DNA of 64,000 nt, taken from positions 62,001 to 126,000 of the forward strand of contig NZ_SUNH01000014.1 in NCBI RefSeq assembly GCF_005048265.1, in the 5' to 3' direction. This stretch comes from Paracoccus hibiscisoli. Its GTDB lineage: Bacteria; Pseudomonadota; Alphaproteobacteria; Rhodobacterales; Rhodobacteraceae. The notes beneath the pieces were generated by a model that saw only the letters and a list, made by a program, of their open reading frames with translations, did no database searches and had not been told where the DNA came from. Shown here piece by piece: positions 16,146 to 26,090 of this stretch. How positions within the stretch are numbered: the first letter of the stretch is position 1; each line of letters opens with the position of its first letter. Made by a program: the position numbers and the translations under genes.

Positions 16146-16496
16146 ATGCTGACCGCTTTGCGCCTGTTCCTGCTGCTGGGGGTGATCCTTGGCGTGGTGT
16201 TGCCGAAATCCTCGGCGGCGCTGGCGCAGCTTGGGCTGGTCGATGACCGGGTGGTGGTGATCTGCACCGGCCACGGGATGCAGACGATCACGCTGTCCCC
16301 CGATGAGCGGCCCGCGCCGGTGCAGGGGCATGACGCGCCCTGCCTGCTTGTCGCACCCTCCGACGGCACCGCACCCCTGGCGCAGCCCCTGTGGCTGCGG
16401 CTGACCGGTCAGCCCCCGCGCCCCGCAGGCCGCGATCTGTGGCGCGCGGCCGAGGCGCCCGGCACGGGCCATGCCCGCGCGCCGCCCCTGGCCTGA
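16146..16496 (+). CDS. Small exported/membrane protein, DUF2946-like
   Basis: A 116-residue protein with a hydrophobic N-terminus (LRLFLLLGVILGVVLP) that could be a signal anchor, and a single VVVICTGHGMQTI segment resembling the Cys-x-x-x-Gly region of DUF2946 proteins. The C-terminal half is Pro/Arg-rich and low in conservation. It lies 42 bases after puuD and 70 bases before a PepSY membrane protein on the same strand. Small DUF2946 genes commonly accompany PepSY or TonB-receptor genes for metal handling, so a role with the next gene is likely but unproven. Confidence 0.55.
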   Translation: MLTALRLFLLLGVILGVVLPKSSAALAQLGLVDDRVVVICTGHGMQTITLSPDERPAPVQGHDAPCLLVAPSDGTAPLAQPLWLRLTGQPPRPAGRDLWRAAEAPGTGHARAPPLA

Positions 16497-16566
16497 CAGG
16501 CCGTTCCCGAACCGTTTGTCGCAAGCCCGCAGGCCGTTCCGTGACGGCTGCGCCAAGGATATCCCC

Positions 16567-17970
16567 ATGACCATCACCGACACCGCCCCGGCGGAGGCCG
16601 CCGATCCCGGCCGCGCCGCCAAGCTCTACCGCGCCGCCTGGCGCTGGCACTTCTATGCCGGATTGTTCGTCATTCCCTTCTTTCTGATCCTGGCGGTGAC
16701 CGGCATGATGATGCTGTGGATCGCCCATCTGGACGGTCGCGACGGCGAACGCATCCCGGTCGTCCCCCAGGGCGAACCGGCCAGCCTGACCCTGCAGGCC
16801 GCCGTGGCCATCGCCGCCGTGCCGGGCGGCGAGCCCGTGCAATACATCGCGCCCCGCGCCCCCGATCTGGCCGCGATCTTCCGCATCGACGGGGCGGAGG
16901 GCCCGCGCACCGTCGTCGTCGATCCCTACCGCGCCGAGGTCATCACCGATTTCCCCCGCCGCAGCGGCTGGTATGACTGGGCGGACGACGTTCATGGCAG
17001 CCTGCTTCTGGGCGTCGCGGGCGACCGCATGATCGAGACCGCGGCCTCGCTTGGCATCATGCTGCTGGCCACGGGCCTCTACCTGTGGTGGCCGCGCGGG
17101 CAGGGCCTGCGTGCGGCGCTGGTCCCGAACCTGACCGCGCGGGGACGGGCGCTGTGGAAGTCGCTGCACGGGGTGACCGGAGTCTGGATCTCGGTCGTGC
17201 TGCTGTTCTTCCTGATTTCGGGCCTGTCCTGGGCGGGCGTCTGGGGCGGTCGGATGGTGCAGGCCTGGTCAACCTTTCCGGCCGCGAAATGGGACGCGGT
17301 GCCGCTGTCCGACGTGACCCATGCCAGCATGAACACCGGCCCCAAGGAGGTTCCCTGGGCCCTGGAACAGACCCCCATGCCCGCCTCGGGCAGCCGGGCG
17401 GGCACGCCCGGCGTGGCTCCCGGCACCCGCGTGACCATCGACACGGTTGATGCGCTGGCCCGCCGGATCGGCTTTGACGGGCGTTATCAGCTCAACCTGC
17501 CGCGCGGAGAGACGGGCGTCTGGACCCTCACCCGCGACAGCATGAGCACCGACAGCCTGAACCCCACCGATGACCGCACCGTGCATGTGGACCAGCATAC
17601 GGGCCGCATTCTGGCCGATGTCGGCTATGCCGATTACAGCATCGCCGGCAAGGCAATGGCCGTTGGCATCGCGCTGCACATGGGCACCCTCGGATTATGG
17701 AGCGTGCTGGCCAACACCGCCTTCTGCCTGGCGGTGATCTTCCTCTGCGTCTCTGCCATCGTCCTGTGGTGGAAGCGCCGCCCCTCTGGGCAGTCGCGGC
17801 TGGTGGCCCCGCCGATGCCGCGCAACATGCCCCTGTGGAAGGGCGCGATCGTCACCGGCCTGGCGATCGGCATCGCCTTTCCAATGGCGGGCATCACCTT
17901 CGCCGCGGTCTTGGCGCTGGACGGGCTGGTCCTGTCGCGCATCCCGGCGCTCAGGCACGCCTTCAGCTGA
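16567..17970 (+). CDS. PepSY-associated TM domain protein
   Basis: Inner-membrane protein of 467 residues: a cytoplasmic N-terminus, a first helix (about 27-50, FYAGLFVIPFFLILAVTGMMML), a periplasmic PepSY-bearing loop, paired helices with VHGSLLLG and HGVTGVWISVVLLFFLISGLSW, a second periplasmic domain, and three helices near the C-terminus including HMGTLGLWS. Conserved membrane histidines suggest haem or electron carriage. Family members are linked to siderophore-iron reduction at the inner membrane. AAGGA precedes the ATG at 16567. The substrate and any partner receptor are not visible here. Confidence 0.87.
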   Translation: MTITDTAPAEAADPGRAAKLYRAAWRWHFYAGLFVIPFFLILAVTGMMMLWIAHLDGRDGERIPVVPQGEPASLTLQAAVAIAAVPGGEPVQYIAPRAPDLAAIFRIDGAEGPRTVVVDPYRAEVITDFPRRSGWYDWADDVHGSLLLGVAGDRMIETAASLGIMLLATGLYLWWPRGQGLRAALVPNLTARGRALWKSLHGVTGVWISVVLLFFLISGLSWAGVWGGRMVQAWSTFPAAKWDAVPLSDVTHASMNTGPKEVPWALEQTPMPASGSRAGTPGVAPGTRVTIDTVDALARRIGFDGRYQLNLPRGETGVWTLTRDSMSTDSLNPTDDRTVHVDQHTGRILADVGYADYSIAGKAMAVGIALHMGTLGLWSVLANTAFCLAVIFLCVSAIVLWWKRRPSGQSRLVAPPMPRNMPLWKGAIVTGLAIGIAFPMAGITFAAVLALDGLVLSRIPALRHAFS

Positions 17971-18014
17971 GGCGCGCCACCCTGCGCCCCCGGCAAGGAC
18001 CCAAGCCCCGCGGT

Positions 18015-18908
18015 TCAGAACAGCGGGCGCAATTCCCGCACCGCATGATCGGCGAACATCCGCACCTTGGGGTCCTGCAACCGCCGATGCGGCGTCAGAC
18101 AGCCGAACTGCGCAGGCAGGGGGCGGTGATCCGGCAGCACCTCGACCAGCCGCCCCGCTGCCAGGTCCTCCGCGACCTCGTACATCGGGCGGTTCGCGAT
18201 GCCATGCCCCGCCAGCGCCCAATCGCGCAGCACGTCGCCGTCATCCGTGTCGAACCGCCCCTGCACCATCATCTTGCGCGGTCCCTCGGCGGTCTGCAGC
18301 ACCCAGTAATATTCCGGGCTGCGCGGATAGCGCAGCAGCAGGCAGTTGTGCCCGGCCAGATCGTCCGGCCCCTCGGGGTCACCCTCGCGCGCCAGATAGG
18401 CGGGGGCGGTGACCAGCACGCGCGGACAATCCGCGATCTTGCGCCATTTGAGCGCCGAATCCGCAGGCTCGCCCAGAAAGAAGGCCAGGTCGATCGCGTC
18501 CTCGACGATGTTGACGTTGCGGTCCGACAGGCGCAGCCGGATCTCGATGCCCGGATTGTCGGCGCAGAACCCAGGGATCAGCGGCGCGATCAGCCGACGT
18601 CCCAGCCCCAGGGGCGCGGTCAGCCGGATCACGCCCTGCGGCTTGCCCGAAAAGCTGCTGACCAGCGCCTCGGCCTCGTCCAGCGTGTCGATGACGCGCC
18701 GCGCATGGTCATAGAAGGCGCGCCCGATCTCGGTCGGCGTCAGCTTGCGCGTGGTGCGGTTCAGAAGCCGCAGCCCGAACCGATTTTCAAGATCCTTGAT
18801 GCGATTGGAGGCAACTGCCGGCGAAAGCCGCAGATCCCTGCCTCCGGCGGTGATCGAGCCCAGCTCGACCACCCGCACAAAGACCCGCAGGCTTTCCAGA
18901 TAGGACAT
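18015..18908 (-). CDS. LysR-family transcriptional regulator
   Basis: A 297-residue LTTR: N-terminal helix-turn-helix (about 1-60, LRVFVRVVELGSITAGGRDL and SPAVASNRIKDLENRFG) and a periplasmic-binding-like effector domain (about 90-290). It is divergent from xdhA with 105 bases between the start codons, the classical arrangement for a LysR regulator and its target, so control of xdhABC-guaD is the best inference. The effector is unknown. It converges with the PepSY gene. Confidence 0.9.
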   Translation of the reverse strand: MSYLESLRVFVRVVELGSITAGGRDLRLSPAVASNRIKDLENRFGLRLLNRTTRKLTPTEIGRAFYDHARRVIDTLDEAEALVSSFSGKPQGVIRLTAPLGLGRRLIAPLIPGFCADNPGIEIRLRLSDRNVNIVEDAIDLAFFLGEPADSALKWRKIADCPRVLVTAPAYLAREGDPEGPDDLAGHNCLLLRYPRSPEYYWVLQTAEGPRKMMVQGRFDTDDGDVLRDWALAGHGIANRPMYEVAEDLAAGRLVEVLPDHRPLPAQFGCLTPHRRLQDPKVRMFADHAVRELRPLF

Positions 18909-19013
18909 GAGATTGGCCCGCTTTCAACGTTTCGTGTAAAGTCTTCTATGCCACGGGCGATTTCACGTCCACACGTTCGGGCCTAGCATCGGACCATGCA
19001 AGGAAAGACCCCC

Positions 19014-20462
19014 ATGACCCAGCTGCGTTTTCTGCTCAACGACACCGAGGTGGCCCTGACCGAGGTCGGCGCCTCTGACACGCTGCTGGATCACCTGCGC
19101 CTGACGCGCCGCATGACCGGCACCAAGGAGGGCTGCGCCGAGGGCGATTGCGGCGCCTGCACCGTGCTGGCGGGCCGCCTGACGCCCGATGGCCTGGTCT
19201 ATGAGCCGATCAACGCCTGCATCCGGCTGATGGCGTCGTGCCACGCGACCCATATCGTCACGGTCGAGCATCTGCGCGGCCCCGATGGTGGGCTGCACCC
19301 CGTCCAGGCAGCCATGGTCGCGCATCACGGCAGCCAATGCGGCTTCTGCACGCCGGGGATCGTCATGGCGCTGTATGGGCTGTGGATGACCAACCCCGAC
19401 GCGGGCGCGGCCGAGATCGAGACCGCGCTGCAGGGCAATATCTGCCGCTGCACCGGCTATGCGCCGATCATCCGGGCCGCCCTGGCGGCGGGGGCGGCCG
19501 GAGGGCAGGCCCAGGACGCGCTGGCCCGCGAACGCGAGACGGTGGCCGCGCGCCTGGCCGGGATGCGTGGCGCGCGCGTTTCGCTTGCGCGCGGCGCGGA
19601 CCGGGCACTGGTCCCCGCCGATACCGACGACCTGGCCGCGGCCCTGCTGGAGGAGCCCGGCGCCACGCTGGTCGCCGGGGCCACCGATGTTGGCCTGTGG
19701 GTCACGAAATTCATGCGCGACATCAGCCCCGCCATCTTTATCGGGCACTTGATGAAGGAGATCACGGTCGAGGGTGACCTGATCCACCTTGGCGCGGGCG
19801 TCACCTATTCCGAGGCCGCGCGGGTGATCGCGCGCCACATCCCGCAGGCGGCGGAATACTGGTCGCGGATCGGTGGCTGGCAGGTGCGCAATGCGGGCAC
19901 CATCGGCGCGAACATCGCCAACGGATCGCCCATCGGCGACACGCCGCCGCTGCTGATCGCGCTGGATGCGCGGATCGTGCTGCGCCGGGGCGATCAGCGC
20001 CGCGAGATGCCGCTGGAGGCGTTCTTCATCGATTATGGCAAGCAGGACCGCCAGCCCGGCGAGTTCGTCGAGGCGATCCTGATCCCCATCCACCGCCAAG
20101 CGCGCGTCGCCGCCTACAAGATCAGCAAGCGGCGCGACAGCGACATCACCTCGGTCGCGGCGGGCATCTGCGTCGATGTCGCGGACGGCGTGATCACCGG
20201 CGCGCGGCTGGCCTTTGGCGGCATGGCGGGCACCCCCAAACGCGCCCGCGCGGCCGAAGCGGCGCTGGTGGGTCAGCCCTTTGCCGAGGCTGCTTTTGAT
20301 GCCGCCGCCCGCGCCATCGCCGACGATTTCCAGCCGATGACCGATATGCGCGCCAGCGCCGAATACCGCGCCACCGTCGCGCGCAACCTGATCCGCCGCT
20401 TCTGGCTGGAGCAATCCGAACCCGGCCTGCCCGTGCGGCTGCGCCAGAGCGAAGGAGTCTGA
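19014..20462 (+). CDS. xdhA: Xanthine dehydrogenase small subunit (2Fe-2S and FAD)
   Basis: Electron-transfer subunit of xanthine dehydrogenase. The 482 residues hold an N-terminal ferredoxin domain with Cys41-x4-Cys46-x2-Cys49, a second [2Fe-2S] domain with CGFCTPG and CRCTGY, and an FAD-binding domain (about 195-370) with LVAGATDVGLWVTK and GTIGANIANGSPIGD. AAGGA near 19000 favours the ATG at 19014 over that at 18996. Together with XdhB it oxidises hypoxanthine and xanthine to urate in the cytoplasm, probably passing electrons to NAD+. It leads the operon xdhA-xdhB-xdhC-guaD and faces the LysR gene. Confidence 0.96.
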   Translation: MTQLRFLLNDTEVALTEVGASDTLLDHLRLTRRMTGTKEGCAEGDCGACTVLAGRLTPDGLVYEPINACIRLMASCHATHIVTVEHLRGPDGGLHPVQAAMVAHHGSQCGFCTPGIVMALYGLWMTNPDAGAAEIETALQGNICRCTGYAPIIRAALAAGAAGGQAQDALARERETVAARLAGMRGARVSLARGADRALVPADTDDLAAALLEEPGATLVAGATDVGLWVTKFMRDISPAIFIGHLMKEITVEGDLIHLGAGVTYSEAARVIARHIPQAAEYWSRIGGWQVRNAGTIGANIANGSPIGDTPPLLIALDARIVLRRGDQRREMPLEAFFIDYGKQDRQPGEFVEAILIPIHRQARVAAYKISKRRDSDITSVAAGICVDVADGVITGARLAFGGMAGTPKRARAAEAALVGQPFAEAAFDAAARAIADDFQPMTDMRASAEYRATVARNLIRRFWLEQSEPGLPVRLRQSEGV

Positions 20463-20465
20463 GCC

Positions 20466-22775
20466 ATGAAGGACGACACCGCCCCCATCACCGGCCAGGC
20501 GCATCAGGACACGGCGCATGACAGCGCCATCAAGCATGTCACGGGCCGCGCCGAATATACCGACGATCTGGTGGAGCCGACCGGCACGATCCACGCCTAT
20601 CTGGGCCTGTCCACCTGCGCGCATGGCCGCATCACGGGGATGGATTTCACCGACACGCTGGCCCAGCCCGGCGTGCTGGGCGTGCTGACCGCCGATGACC
20701 TGCCGGGCGTCAACGACGTCTCGCCCAATGGCAAGAACGACGACCCGATCTTTGCCGACGGCGTGGTGCATTTCTGGGGCCAGCCGGTCTTTGCCGTGAT
20801 TGCGGAAACCCGCGACCAGGCCCGGCGCGCGGCGCATAAGGCGCGGATAGACTATGACGCGCTGCCCCATGCGCTGGACCCGATCGCGGCGCGGGATGCG
20901 GGCAGGGGCTATGTGACCGACCCGCTGACGCTGACGCGTGGCGATGCGGTGGCGGCCATGGCCGAGGCGCCGCGCCGGATCACCGGGCGCTTTGCCGTGG
21001 GCGGGCAGGATCACTTCTATCTGGAGGGGCAGATCGCCCTGGCCATTCCGGGCGAGGATGACGAGGTCGCGATGCATGTCTCGACCCAGCACCCGTCCGA
21101 GGTGCAGCACATGGTCGCCCATGTCCTGGGCGTGCCCAGCAATGCGGTCGTGGTGAACGTGCGCCGTATGGGCGGGGGGTTCGGCGGGAAGGAGACGCAG
21201 ATGAACCTCTTTGCCTGCGTTGCCGCCGTGGCCGCGAAACGCTGGCACCGCGCGGTCAAGATCCGCCCCGACCGCGACGACGACATGACCGCGACCGGCA
21301 AGCGGCATGACTTCGTGATCGACTATGCGGTGGGCTTTGACGATGACGGCCGCATCCGGGCGGTGGAGGGCGATCTCTATGCGCGCTGCGGGTTTTCGGC
21401 GGATCTCTCCGGCCCGGTCACGGACCGGGCGCTGTTTCACGCCGACAACGCCTATTTCTATCCCGATGTGCGGGTCTCGTCGCATCCGATGCGCACGAAC
21501 ACGGTCAGCAACACGGCATTCCGGGGCTTTGGCGGGCCGCAGGGCGCGATCATGGCCGAACGCATGGTCGAGGAGATCGGCTATGCCCTGGGCCTCGACC
21601 CGCTGGAGGTGCGCAAGCGCAATCTGTATCAGAACGGCCAGCTGACCCCCTATCACCAGGAGGTGCAGGACCAGATCCTGCCGCGCCTGATCGAGGAGCT
21701 GGAGGCGACCAGCGACTATCAGGCGCGCAGGCAGGCGGTGCTGGACTGGAACGCGCGCGGGGGCGTGATCCGCAAGGGCATTGCGCTGACCCCGGTCAAG
21801 TTCGGCATCAGCTTTACCGCGACCTGGTTCAACCAGGCGGGGGCGCTGATCCATGTCTATTCCGACGGCTCGATCCACCTGAACCATGGCGGGACCGAGA
21901 TGGGGCAGGGCCTGAACACCAAGGTCGCCCAGGTCGTGGCCGAGGCGTTCCAATGCGACATCAGCCGCATCAAGATCACCAGGACGACGACGGAAAAGGT
22001 GCCGAACACCTCCGCCACGGCGGCCTCCTCGGGGACCGACCTGAACGGCATGGCGGCGCTGGACGCGGCCAATCAGATCAAGGCGCGGCTGGTGGCCTTC
22101 GTGGCGGAAAACTGGAAGGTCGCCGAGGATCAGGTGGTCTTCGTGCCGGGTCATGTGCGGGCGGGCGACCAGATGATCGCCTTCAACCAGGTGATCCGCG
22201 CGGCCTATATGGCGCGCATCCAGCTGTCGGCGGCGGGGTTCTACAAGACGCCCAAGATCCATTGGGACCGCAGCACGGGACAGGGGCGGCCTTTCTATTA
22301 CTTCGCCTATGGGGCGGCGGTGTCCGAGGTGTCGGTGGACACGCTGACCGGAGAGTATGTGATCGACCGGGCCGACATCCTGCATGACGTGGGCCGCAGC
22401 CTGAACCCCGCGCTGGACCGGGGCCAGGTCGAGGGGGCCTTTGTGCAGGGCGCGGGCTGGCTGACCACCGAGGAGCTGTGGTGGGACGACAAGGGCCGGC
22501 TGCGGACGCATGCGCCCTCCACCTACAAGGTGCCGCTGGCCTCCGACCGTCCGCGCGTCTTCAACGTGGCGCTGGCCGACTGGTCCGAGGCGACCGAGCG
22601 CACCATCAAGCGGTCGAAAGCCGTGGGAGAGCCGCCCTTCGTCCTGGGCATCAGCGTGTTCGAGGCGATCAACATGGCCGTGGCCTCGGTCGCGGACTAT
22701 CGCGAACCGGCGCGACTGGACGCCCCCGCCACGCCCGAACGCGTGCTGATGGCGGTGGAGCGGCTGCGCGGATGA
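20466..22775 (+). CDS. xdhB: Xanthine dehydrogenase large subunit (molybdopterin)
   Basis: Catalytic subunit of 769 residues that carries the molybdenum cofactor. The Moco-binding GGGFGGKETQ block (about 238-247), FRGFGGPQ, the AsxATAASSGTDLNG region and the catalytic Glu722 in VGEPPFVLG are all visible. It starts three bases after the xdhA stop, with GAAGGAGTC as ribosome binding site, and its TGA overlaps the xdhC start (ATGA). Full length for the bacterial two-subunit type. Confidence 0.97.
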   Translation: MKDDTAPITGQAHQDTAHDSAIKHVTGRAEYTDDLVEPTGTIHAYLGLSTCAHGRITGMDFTDTLAQPGVLGVLTADDLPGVNDVSPNGKNDDPIFADGVVHFWGQPVFAVIAETRDQARRAAHKARIDYDALPHALDPIAARDAGRGYVTDPLTLTRGDAVAAMAEAPRRITGRFAVGGQDHFYLEGQIALAIPGEDDEVAMHVSTQHPSEVQHMVAHVLGVPSNAVVVNVRRMGGGFGGKETQMNLFACVAAVAAKRWHRAVKIRPDRDDDMTATGKRHDFVIDYAVGFDDDGRIRAVEGDLYARCGFSADLSGPVTDRALFHADNAYFYPDVRVSSHPMRTNTVSNTAFRGFGGPQGAIMAERMVEEIGYALGLDPLEVRKRNLYQNGQLTPYHQEVQDQILPRLIEELEATSDYQARRQAVLDWNARGGVIRKGIALTPVKFGISFTATWFNQAGALIHVYSDGSIHLNHGGTEMGQGLNTKVAQVVAEAFQCDISRIKITRTTTEKVPNTSATAASSGTDLNGMAALDAANQIKARLVAFVAENWKVAEDQVVFVPGHVRAGDQMIAFNQVIRAAYMARIQLSAAGFYKTPKIHWDRSTGQGRPFYYFAYGAAVSEVSVDTLTGEYVIDRADILHDVGRSLNPALDRGQVEGAFVQGAGWLTTEELWWDDKGRLRTHAPSTYKVPLASDRPRVFNVALADWSEATERTIKRSKAVGEPPFVLGISVFEAINMAVASVADYREPARLDAPATPERVLMAVERLRG

Positions 22776-23503
22776 TCCGCGTCCGGGTCATATCCGCGCG
22801 CGGATCGACCCCGCGCGAGGCGGGGGCCGAGATGATCGTGACCCCGGATGCCACGCAGGGCACCATCGGTGGCGGCCAGCTGGAATACATGGCCATCGAC
22901 CGCGCCCGCCAGATGCTGGCGCGGGGCGAGGCCGAGGCGCGCATGGACATCCCCCTGGGCCCCGAGATCGGGCAGTGCTGCGGCGGGCGCGTGGTGCTGG
23001 CGCTGGACCGGCAGGCGGCGACGCCGCAGGACCGGCCGGACGTGCTGATCTTTGGCGCAGGTCATGTGGGCCGCGCGCTGTCGGCGCTGATGCAGCACCT
23101 GCCGGTCAACACCTTGCTGATCGACAGTCGCGCCGATGAGTTGGCCCGCGCCATCGGCCCCACGCTGCTGACGCCGCTGCCCGAGGCGCAGATCCGCGCC
23201 GCGCGTCTCGGCACGGCCATCATCATCCTGACCCATGACCACGCGCTGGATTTCCTGCTGGCCGCCGAGGCGCTGGCCCGCACGGACCTGTCCTATGTCG
23301 GCATGATCGGCAGCGCGACCAAGCGCGCCCAGTTCAGCCGTTTCGCCCGCGACCGGGGGATCGACCCCGCGCCCCTGACCTGTCCCATCGGGGCGGGCTT
23401 AAGCCGCGACAAGCGCCCCGAAATTATCGCCGCCTTTACCGCCGCCGAACTGATGGCGTGCCTGACCGCGACCCAGACAAAGAAGACCGCATGCAACAGC
23501 TGA
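22772..23503 (+). CDS. xdhC: Xanthine dehydrogenase accessory protein XdhC
   Basis: Molybdenum-cofactor chaperone that binds sulfurated Moco and inserts it into XdhB. The 243 residues contain the XdhC/CoxI N-domain (RGSTPREAGAEM, TIGGGQLEY, LGPEIGQCCGG) and a Rossmann-like C-domain beginning LIFGAGHVGRAL, ending with YVGMIGSATKR and CPIGAGLSRDKRPEIIAAF. It starts on the ATG overlapping the xdhB stop, which gives a slightly short N-terminus compared with many homologues. Its 3' end overlaps guaD by 13 bases. Confidence 0.95.
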   Translation: MIRVRVISARGSTPREAGAEMIVTPDATQGTIGGGQLEYMAIDRARQMLARGEAEARMDIPLGPEIGQCCGGRVVLALDRQAATPQDRPDVLIFGAGHVGRALSALMQHLPVNTLLIDSRADELARAIGPTLLTPLPEAQIRAARLGTAIIILTHDHALDFLLAAEALARTDLSYVGMIGSATKRAQFSRFARDRGIDPAPLTCPIGAGLSRDKRPEIIAAFTAAELMACLTATQTKKTACNS

Positions 23504-24804
23504 TCCGGGGCCGCGTCCTCGATTTCCACGCCGATCCCCAGGATACGGACGATAACCACCGTTATTGGGAGAACGGCGCAATCCTGGTCGAGGATGGCCG
23601 CATCCTGGCCGTGGGCGATCATGCCGATCTGGCCCGCGAGGGGCTGGCCGAGATCGACCACCGCCCGCATCTGATCCTGCCGGGCTTCATCGACCCGCAT
23701 CTCCATTTCCCGCAGTTGCAGGTCATCGCCAGCTGGGGCGCGCAGCTGCTGGACTGGCTGAACACCTATACCTTTCCGGCCGAGGCGCAGTTCGCCGACC
23801 CCGACCACGCCGCGCGCATGGCGGGCCTGTTCCTGGACCAGCTGACCGCGCATGGCACGACGACGGCGGTGGCCTTCTGCTCCAGCCACAAGGCCAGCGC
23901 GGAGGCGCTGTTCACCGCCGCCCATGCGCGCGACATGGCGATGGTGGCGGGTAAGGTGATGATGGACCGCAACGCCATTCCCGCGGTCCAGGACACGCCG
24001 CAATCGTCCTATGACGACAGCGCGGCGCTGATCGCGGCGTGGCACGGCAGGGGCCGCCAGCTTTATGCGATCACGCCGCGTTTCGCGATCACCTCCAGCC
24101 CGGAACAGATGGAGATGGCGGGCGCGCTGGTCCGCGAGAACCCCGGCCTGCATCTGCAGACGCACCTGTCCGAGAACCGGGACGAGATCGACTTTACCTT
24201 AAGTCTGTATCTCAAGGCCCGGGATTATTTGGATATCTATGATCACTATGGTCTTCTGGGGCCGCGCGCCCTGCTGGGCCATTCGATCCATCTGGAACCG
24301 CGCGAGATCGACCGTATTGCCGAAACCGACAGCCGCCCGGTCTTCTGCCCGACCTCGAACCTGTTCCTGGGGTCGGGGCTGTTCGATGCGCAGGGGCTGC
24401 GCGGGCGGGGCATCACCAGCGGCATCGCCACCGATGTGGGCGGCGGCACCAGCTGGTCGATGCTGACCACCCTGGCCGAGGGCTACAAGATCCTGCAGCT
24501 GCAGGGCCAGAAGATGCACCCGCTGACGGCCTTCCACTGGGCCACGCGCGGCAATGCCCTGACCCTGGGCCTGGAGTCCGAAATCGGCACCCTGGCCCCC
24601 GGCAGCGCCGCCGATCTGGTGGTGCTGGACCCTTGCGCGACCCCCGCCATGGCGCTGCGGGCGGAACGCGCCACCACCCTGGCCGAGGAACTGTTCATCC
24701 TGCAGATCATGGGCGACGACCGGGCCGTCGCGCAAACATATGTCGCAGGCCGACCCTGCAAGGAAGGTCCGCGCGGGCTTCAATCCGCCGCCGAACGGGG
24801 CTAG
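23491..24804 (+). CDS. guaD: Guanine deaminase
   Basis: Amidohydrolase-fold enzyme that deaminates guanine to xanthine, feeding XdhAB. The 437 residues show the metal sites: His70 and His72 in [10 protein letters not shown], the HLSENRDEI helix, LGHSIHLE, and the late Asp in [12 protein letters not shown]. The [10 protein letters not shown] block is characteristic of GuaD rather than other cytosine or triazine deaminases. Start ATG 23491 lies inside the 3' end of xdhC, so translation is coupled. It is the last gene of the xdh operon. Confidence 0.95.
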   Translation: MQQLIRGRVLDFHADPQDTDDNHRYWENGAILVEDGRILAVGDHADLAREGLAEIDHRPHLILPGFIDPHLHFPQLQVIASWGAQLLDWLNTYTFPAEAQFADPDHAARMAGLFLDQLTAHGTTTAVAFCSSHKASAEALFTAAHARDMAMVAGKVMMDRNAIPAVQDTPQSSYDDSAALIAAWHGRGRQLYAITPRFAITSSPEQMEMAGALVRENPGLHLQTHLSENRDEIDFTLSLYLKARDYLDIYDHYGLLGPRALLGHSIHLEPREIDRIAETDSRPVFCPTSNLFLGSGLFDAQGLRGRGITSGIATDVGGGTSWSMLTTLAEGYKILQLQGQKMHPLTAFHWATRGNALTLGLESEIGTLAPGSAADLVVLDPCATPAMALRAERATTLAEELFILQIMGDDRAVAQTYVAGRPCKEGPRGLQSAAERG

Positions 24805-24863
24805 AACGGTGCCAAGGGGCCGATCCGTGGCCCGCATCCCATCCTGACCCAAAGGCGCATCCC

Positions 24864-26090
24864 ATGGCCGACGATCTGCTGAACAGCTTTACCACCGGTC
24901 CCGACGAGCAGGGCCGTTTCGGCATCTATGGCGGGCGGTTCGTCAGCGAGACGCTGATGCCGCTGATCCTGGAGCTGGAGGCCGAATACGAACGTGCCAA
25001 GACCGACCCGGCCTTCTGGGACCAGATGAACGATCTGTGGACCCATTACGTGGGCCGCCCCAGCCCGCTCTATTTCGCGGAGCGCATGACCGAGCATCTG
25101 GGCGGCGCCAAGGTCTATATGAAGCGCGACGAGCTGAACCATACCGGCGCGCACAAGATCAACAACGTGCTGGGCCAGATCCTGCTGGCGATCCGCATGG
25201 GCAAGACCCGTATCATCGCGGAAACCGGCGCGGGTCAGCACGGCGTGGCGACGGCCACCGTCTGCGCGCGCTTCGGGCTGAAATGCGTGGTCTATATGGG
25301 CGCGCATGATGTCGAACGCCAGGCACCCAACGTGTTCCGCATGCGCCTGCTGGGCGCCGAGGTGGTGCCCGTGACCAGCGGCCGCGGCACGCTGAAGGAC
25401 GCGATGAACGACGCGCTGCGCGATTGGGTGACCAATGTGCGCGACACCTTCTATTGCATCGGCACGGTGGCGGGGCCGCATCCCTATCCGGCGATGGTGC
25501 GCGATTTCCAGTCGATCATCGGCAAAGAGGTGCGCGAACAGATCATGCCGCGCGAAGGCCGCCTGCCCGACACGATCATCGCGGCCATCGGCGGCGGGTC
25601 GAACGCCATGGGGCTGTTCTATCCCTTCCTGGACGACAAGGAGGTCCGCATCATCGGCGTCGAGGCCGGGGGCAAGGGCGTCGACGACCGCATGCAGCAT
25701 TGCGCCAGCCTGTCGGGCGGGCGCGCAGGCGTGCTGCACGGCAACCGCACCTATCTGCTGCAGGACGATGACGGCCAGATCCTGGAGGGCCATTCGATCA
25801 GCGCGGGCCTGGATTATCCGGGCATCGGCCCCGAACATGCCTGGCTGAAGGATATGGGCCGCGCCGAGTATGTCAGCATCACCGACGATGAGGCGCTTGG
25901 CGCGTTCCAGCTGTGCTGCGCGCTGGAGGGGATCATCCCCGCGCTGGAGCCCGCCCACGCCCTGGCCCATGTCATCAAGATCGCGCCCGACCTGCCTGCC
26001 GACCATATCATCGTGATGAACATGTGCGGACGCGGCGACAAGGACATCTTCACCGTCGCCAAGCATCTGGGGTTCGACATCAAGACCTGA
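24864..26090 (+). CDS. trpB: Tryptophan synthase beta subunit
   Basis: PLP enzyme that condenses indole with serine to form tryptophan. The 408 residues include [12 protein letters not shown], the PLP lysine Lys98 in [22 protein letters not shown] and the phosphate-binding GGGSNAMG. It is full length for TrpB1. Neither trpA nor trpF lies next to it; both are outside the window. It sits 59 bases after guaD with no visible terminator between, and its stop codon abuts the stop of the convergent DUF4893 gene. Confidence 0.97.
   Translation: MADDLLNSFTTGPDEQGRFGIYGGRFVSETLMPLILELEAEYERAKTDPAFWDQMNDLWTHYVGRPSPLYFAERMTEHLGGAKVYMKRDELNHTGAHKINNVLGQILLAIRMGKTRIIAETGAGQHGVATATVCARFGLKCVVYMGAHDVERQAPNVFRMRLLGAEVVPVTSGRGTLKDAMNDALRDWVTNVRDTFYCIGTVAGPHPYPAMVRDFQSIIGKEVREQIMPREGRLPDTIIAAIGGGSNAMGLFYPFLDDKEVRIIGVEAGGKGVDDRMQHCASLSGGRAGVLHGNRTYLLQDDDGQILEGHSISAGLDYPGIGPEHAWLKDMGRAEYVSITDDEALGAFQLCCALEGIIPALEPAHALAHVIKIAPDLPADHIIVMNMCGRGDKDIFTVAKHLGFDIKT

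Noticed and set aside
18963..22511. 1182-codon open frame antisense to xdhA-xdhB
   Set aside because: Antisense shadow of two well-supported genes, with no ribosome binding site or family motif.
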